From Terrabacter sp. Root85 (GTDB lineage: Bacteria > Actinomycetota > Actinomycetes > Actinomycetales > Dermatophilaceae): DNA of 64,000 nucleotides. The notes under the pieces are model-generated. The model was not told the DNA's origin. It searched no databases and saw nothing but the letters and a program-made list of their open reading frames with translations. The translations under genes and the position numbers were made by a program. Of this stretch, positions 62,359 through 64,000 are shown one piece after another. Location of the stretch: positions 1,081,490 to 1,145,489 of the forward strand of contig NZ_LMIW01000001.1 in the NCBI RefSeq assembly GCF_001429185.1, read 5' to 3'. The first letter of the stretch is position 1. Each line of letters starts with the position of its first letter.

Positions 62359-62705
62359 GGCCGACACGCCTTCTCGAGCTGGCGCCCGACGGCGAGGTCG
62401 AGCTCGTCCCACGTCGCCTCCGCCGCGGCCGGGTTGGCGCGCACGACGAGGTCGAGGCCGGTCGGCATGCCGGTCAGCCGGGTCGCGACGCTGGCGCGCA
62501 GCCGGCGCTTGGTCCGGTTGCGCACGACGGCGTTGCCGACGGCCTTGGACACAACAAAACCGACGCGCGGCGGAAGTTCCGCACGCGCATCGGTCCGGTT
62601 GGCATGCACGACGATGAGTCGCCCGCCTGCTCTGCTGGCGCCGGGCCCGCGTACTGCCGTCGTGAAGTCCGTCCGCTCACGCAGTCGGTGACGTGCCGGC
62701 AGCAC
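62355..62705 (-). CDS. rnpA: Ribonuclease P protein component
   Basis: 116 residues. The RNR signature reads [13 protein letters not shown], and the N-terminal [13 protein letters not shown] and [12 protein letters not shown] blocks are conserved. It binds the RNase P RNA to process tRNA 5' ends. GTG at 62705 lies 18 nt after rpmH. Confidence 0.95.
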   Translation of the reverse strand: MLPARHRLRERTDFTTAVRGPGASRAGGRLIVVHANRTDARAELPPRVGFVVSKAVGNAVVRNRTKRRLRASVATRLTGMPTGLDLVVRANPAAAEATWDELDLAVGRQLEKACRP

Positions 62706-62723
62706 GCCGCGGCCTCCGGCTGC

Positions 62724-62861
62724 TCAGGCCGAGAGCTCGGCGCGGCCCTTGCTGCGGCGGCGGGCGAGGATGGCGCGGCCGGCGCGGGTGCGCATGCGCA
62801 GGCGGAAGCCGTGCGTCTTGGCGCGGCGACGGTTGTTCGGCTGGAAGGTGCGCTTGCTCAC
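62724..62861 (-). CDS. rpmH: 50S ribosomal protein L34
   Basis: 45 residues, complete: [41 protein letters not shown] at 62861 follows GGAG by 8 nt. First gene of the minus-strand block and divergent from dnaA. Confidence 0.97.
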   Translation of the reverse strand: MSKRTFQPNNRRRAKTHGFRLRMRTRAGRAILARRRSKGRAELSA

Positions 62862-63403
62862 GAGGTTCTCCGTAGGTTGCAGGGGCCCGTCCGACGTCAC
62901 GACGACGTCGGTCCGGCTCCCGTTGTGGGGCTGTCGGTGGCCGATGCGACCGCAATCGGCAAGCCCGTGGAGGGCCGAGGGGGTCCGGCTGGGCCGGGCT
63001 CGGGGCCATGGGCATGCGAAAGAGGTCGCAGACACGCTCGGTCAACGATACGGGAGCCGTCGAGAGAGGGTCAAACCGACGGAGCCGCCCCGGGCGAGCA
63101 GACCAAAACTCACGATCCTCGAAGGTCCCACGGCGATTGCAAGCCGACACGCCGTCCGGCCGGAGATCTGTGGACGACTCGATTGTCACCGGCGAGCCTG
63201 CGGCTGTAGGTTTTCGACTCTCACGATCCTCGCCACCCCATGCACAGGCTGTGGACAAACGTGTGGACAACAGGGCATCGTTCACCAGGACACGGACGGA
63301 CCCCGCAGGTCCGACCCCGGCGCACTCGAGCCCTTGCTCGAGACGAACCGAGCCGGGATCGCAACAGGTGCAACGGAATTGACTCAGGGGCAGGTGGGAT
63401 CAG
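62862..63403. promoter_or_regulatory. rpmH-dnaA intergenic region with DnaA boxes
   Basis: 542-nt gap between divergent genes. It holds two perfect DnaA boxes in tandem, TGTGGACAA at 63250-63258 and 63262-63270 (12-bp repeat distance), and a one-mismatch TGTGGACGA at 63169-63177. The rpmH promoter should lie in the left part and the dnaA promoter near the boxes, giving DnaA autoregulation. The main oriC is expected beyond the window between dnaA and dnaN. Confidence 0.7.
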
Positions 63404-64000
63404 GTGGCCGAGACAGGCGTCGATTACGCGCAGATCTGGCAGCAGACGCTCGGCACTCTCGACTCGGTGGGCCTGTCGAACCAGGAGCGCGCCTTCGTCC
63501 GGCTGTGCCGCCTCGTCGGCGTGCTCGACCAGACGGCGCTCGTGCGTGCACCCAACACGTTCACCAAGGACTTTCTCGAGCAGCGGGTGCGTGAGCAGAT
63601 CCACGAGGCCCTCGCGAGCCAGCTCGGCCACCCGGTCCAGCTCGCGGTCTCGGTCGACGAGAGCCTCGAGACGGACCTCGGCATGATCAGCGACGAGCCG
63701 AGTGGTCAGGTCCACGACGGCTCGCGCAGCGGTCCGGGCGCCGGACAGATCGGGGGCGCCGGCTCCGGCTCCCCGTCCGGCAACGGCTCCGGGGCCATCG
63801 GCGGCCACCAGAACGGCGGCTACGGCCAGGCCGCCCACAACCCGCTGCGCGACCTCGCCGAGAGCGCACCAGCGCTCAACGGCGCCGACCTCGACGAGCC
63901 ACGGCAGCCGACCTACGAGTCGCAGACGCGGATGGAGCTCGGCCCCGACCCGCTCAGCGGTGGCGAGAGCGGGCCGCTGCGCCTCCAGCAGCGGCCCGAG
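63404..64000 (+). CDS. dnaA: Chromosomal replication initiator DnaA, N-terminal part
   Basis: 199 codons before the window ends. Domain I: ETGVDYAQIWQQTLGTLDSV, PNTFTKDFLEQRVREQIHEAL, a classic DnaA interaction domain. It is followed by a long Gly/Ser/Pro-rich domain II (GSGSPSGNGSGAIGGHQNGG) as in Streptomyces. The AAA+ domain lies outside the window. GTG at 63404 is chosen because GGGGCAGGTGGG lies just upstream and translation begins at domain I. Confidence 0.95.
   Translation, partial: MAETGVDYAQIWQQTLGTLDSVGLSNQERAFVRLCRLVGVLDQTALVRAPNTFTKDFLEQRVREQIHEALASQLGHPVQLAVSVDESLETDLGMISDEPSGQVHDGSRSGPGAGQIGGAGSGSPSGNGSGAIGGHQNGGYGQAAHNPLRDLAESAPALNGADLDEPRQPTYESQTRMELGPDPLSGGESGPLRLQQRPE

Overview
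The window is a high-GC actinobacterial chromosome segment that ends inside dnaA, so it lies immediately on one side of the replication origin. The order parB-parA-rsmG-jag-yidC-yidD-rnpA-rpmH-dnaA, preceded by pcnA-nudix-DUF6049-(murJ)-sigM-trxB-trxA-cwlM, is the origin-proximal order known from Mycobacterium and other Actinobacteria. Codon use, the single CCA-adding enzyme next to a NUDIX hydrolase, and the cell-wall/T7SS accessory genes fit a Micrococcales-type organism. Intrasporangiaceae is my guess, not a demonstrated assignment. I saw no tRNA, rRNA, CRISPR array, insertion sequence or prophage.

Layout. 1-4064: a bifunctional penicillin-binding protein (cut by the window start) diverges from an ECF sigma factor coupled to a membrane-anchored putative anti-sigma protein. 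4263-8224: a leaderless padR gene with a dyad operator coupled to ino1 (inositol phosphate synthase), then a small membrane protein, a DedA protein and a 1-Cys peroxiredoxin. 8318-13418: an accessory locus with a cytosolic subtilisin (S8), a divergent TPR-CHAT caspase-like protease, and an ECF sigma factor translationally coupled to a 161-residue partner. It resembles, without any CRISPR part, the TPR-CHAT/anti-sigma/sigma logic of type III-E systems, and is my leading candidate for an undescribed system.

13607-37419, all minus strand: a type VII secretion-like operon. Its first genes (37419 leftward) encode an LpqN-like protein, PP2C phosphatase, FHA protein, Ser/Thr kinase, FHA-HTH protein, a 2107-residue Ig/FN3 surface protein, MoxR ATPase, DUF58 protein and a catalytically degenerate transglutaminase. 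It ends with a three-ATPase-domain FHA-EccC and two WXG100 proteins. No eccB, eccD, eccE or mycosin is present. One 19-bp palindromic element (18/19 identical) lies about 170-186 bp upstream of both the operon head and the WXG100 pair.

37687-49695: the conserved block. pcnA diverges from nudix-DUF6049-pseudokinase-sigM-anti-sigma-trxB-trxA-cwlM, with a convergent acetyltransferase. The flippase gene murJ, expected between DUF6049 and the pseudokinase (or fused to the latter), is absent. 49901-55817: metabolic and repair genes (Xi-class GST, alpha/beta hydrolase, metallophosphoesterase, deazaflavin-type oxidoreductase, Nei-like DNA glycosylase, a polytopic membrane protein). 55831-64000: the parABS/origin block, with six parS sites clustered here plus two single-mismatch sites further out, and three groups of DnaA boxes.

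Across the window the octamer CGGCATAC (either strand) occurs at least 26 times, far more than base composition predicts. It imposes rare codons (GCA TAC, TAT GCC) within genes and forms both arms of a 24-bp terminator hairpin at 50938-50988. This is the second observation I would follow up.
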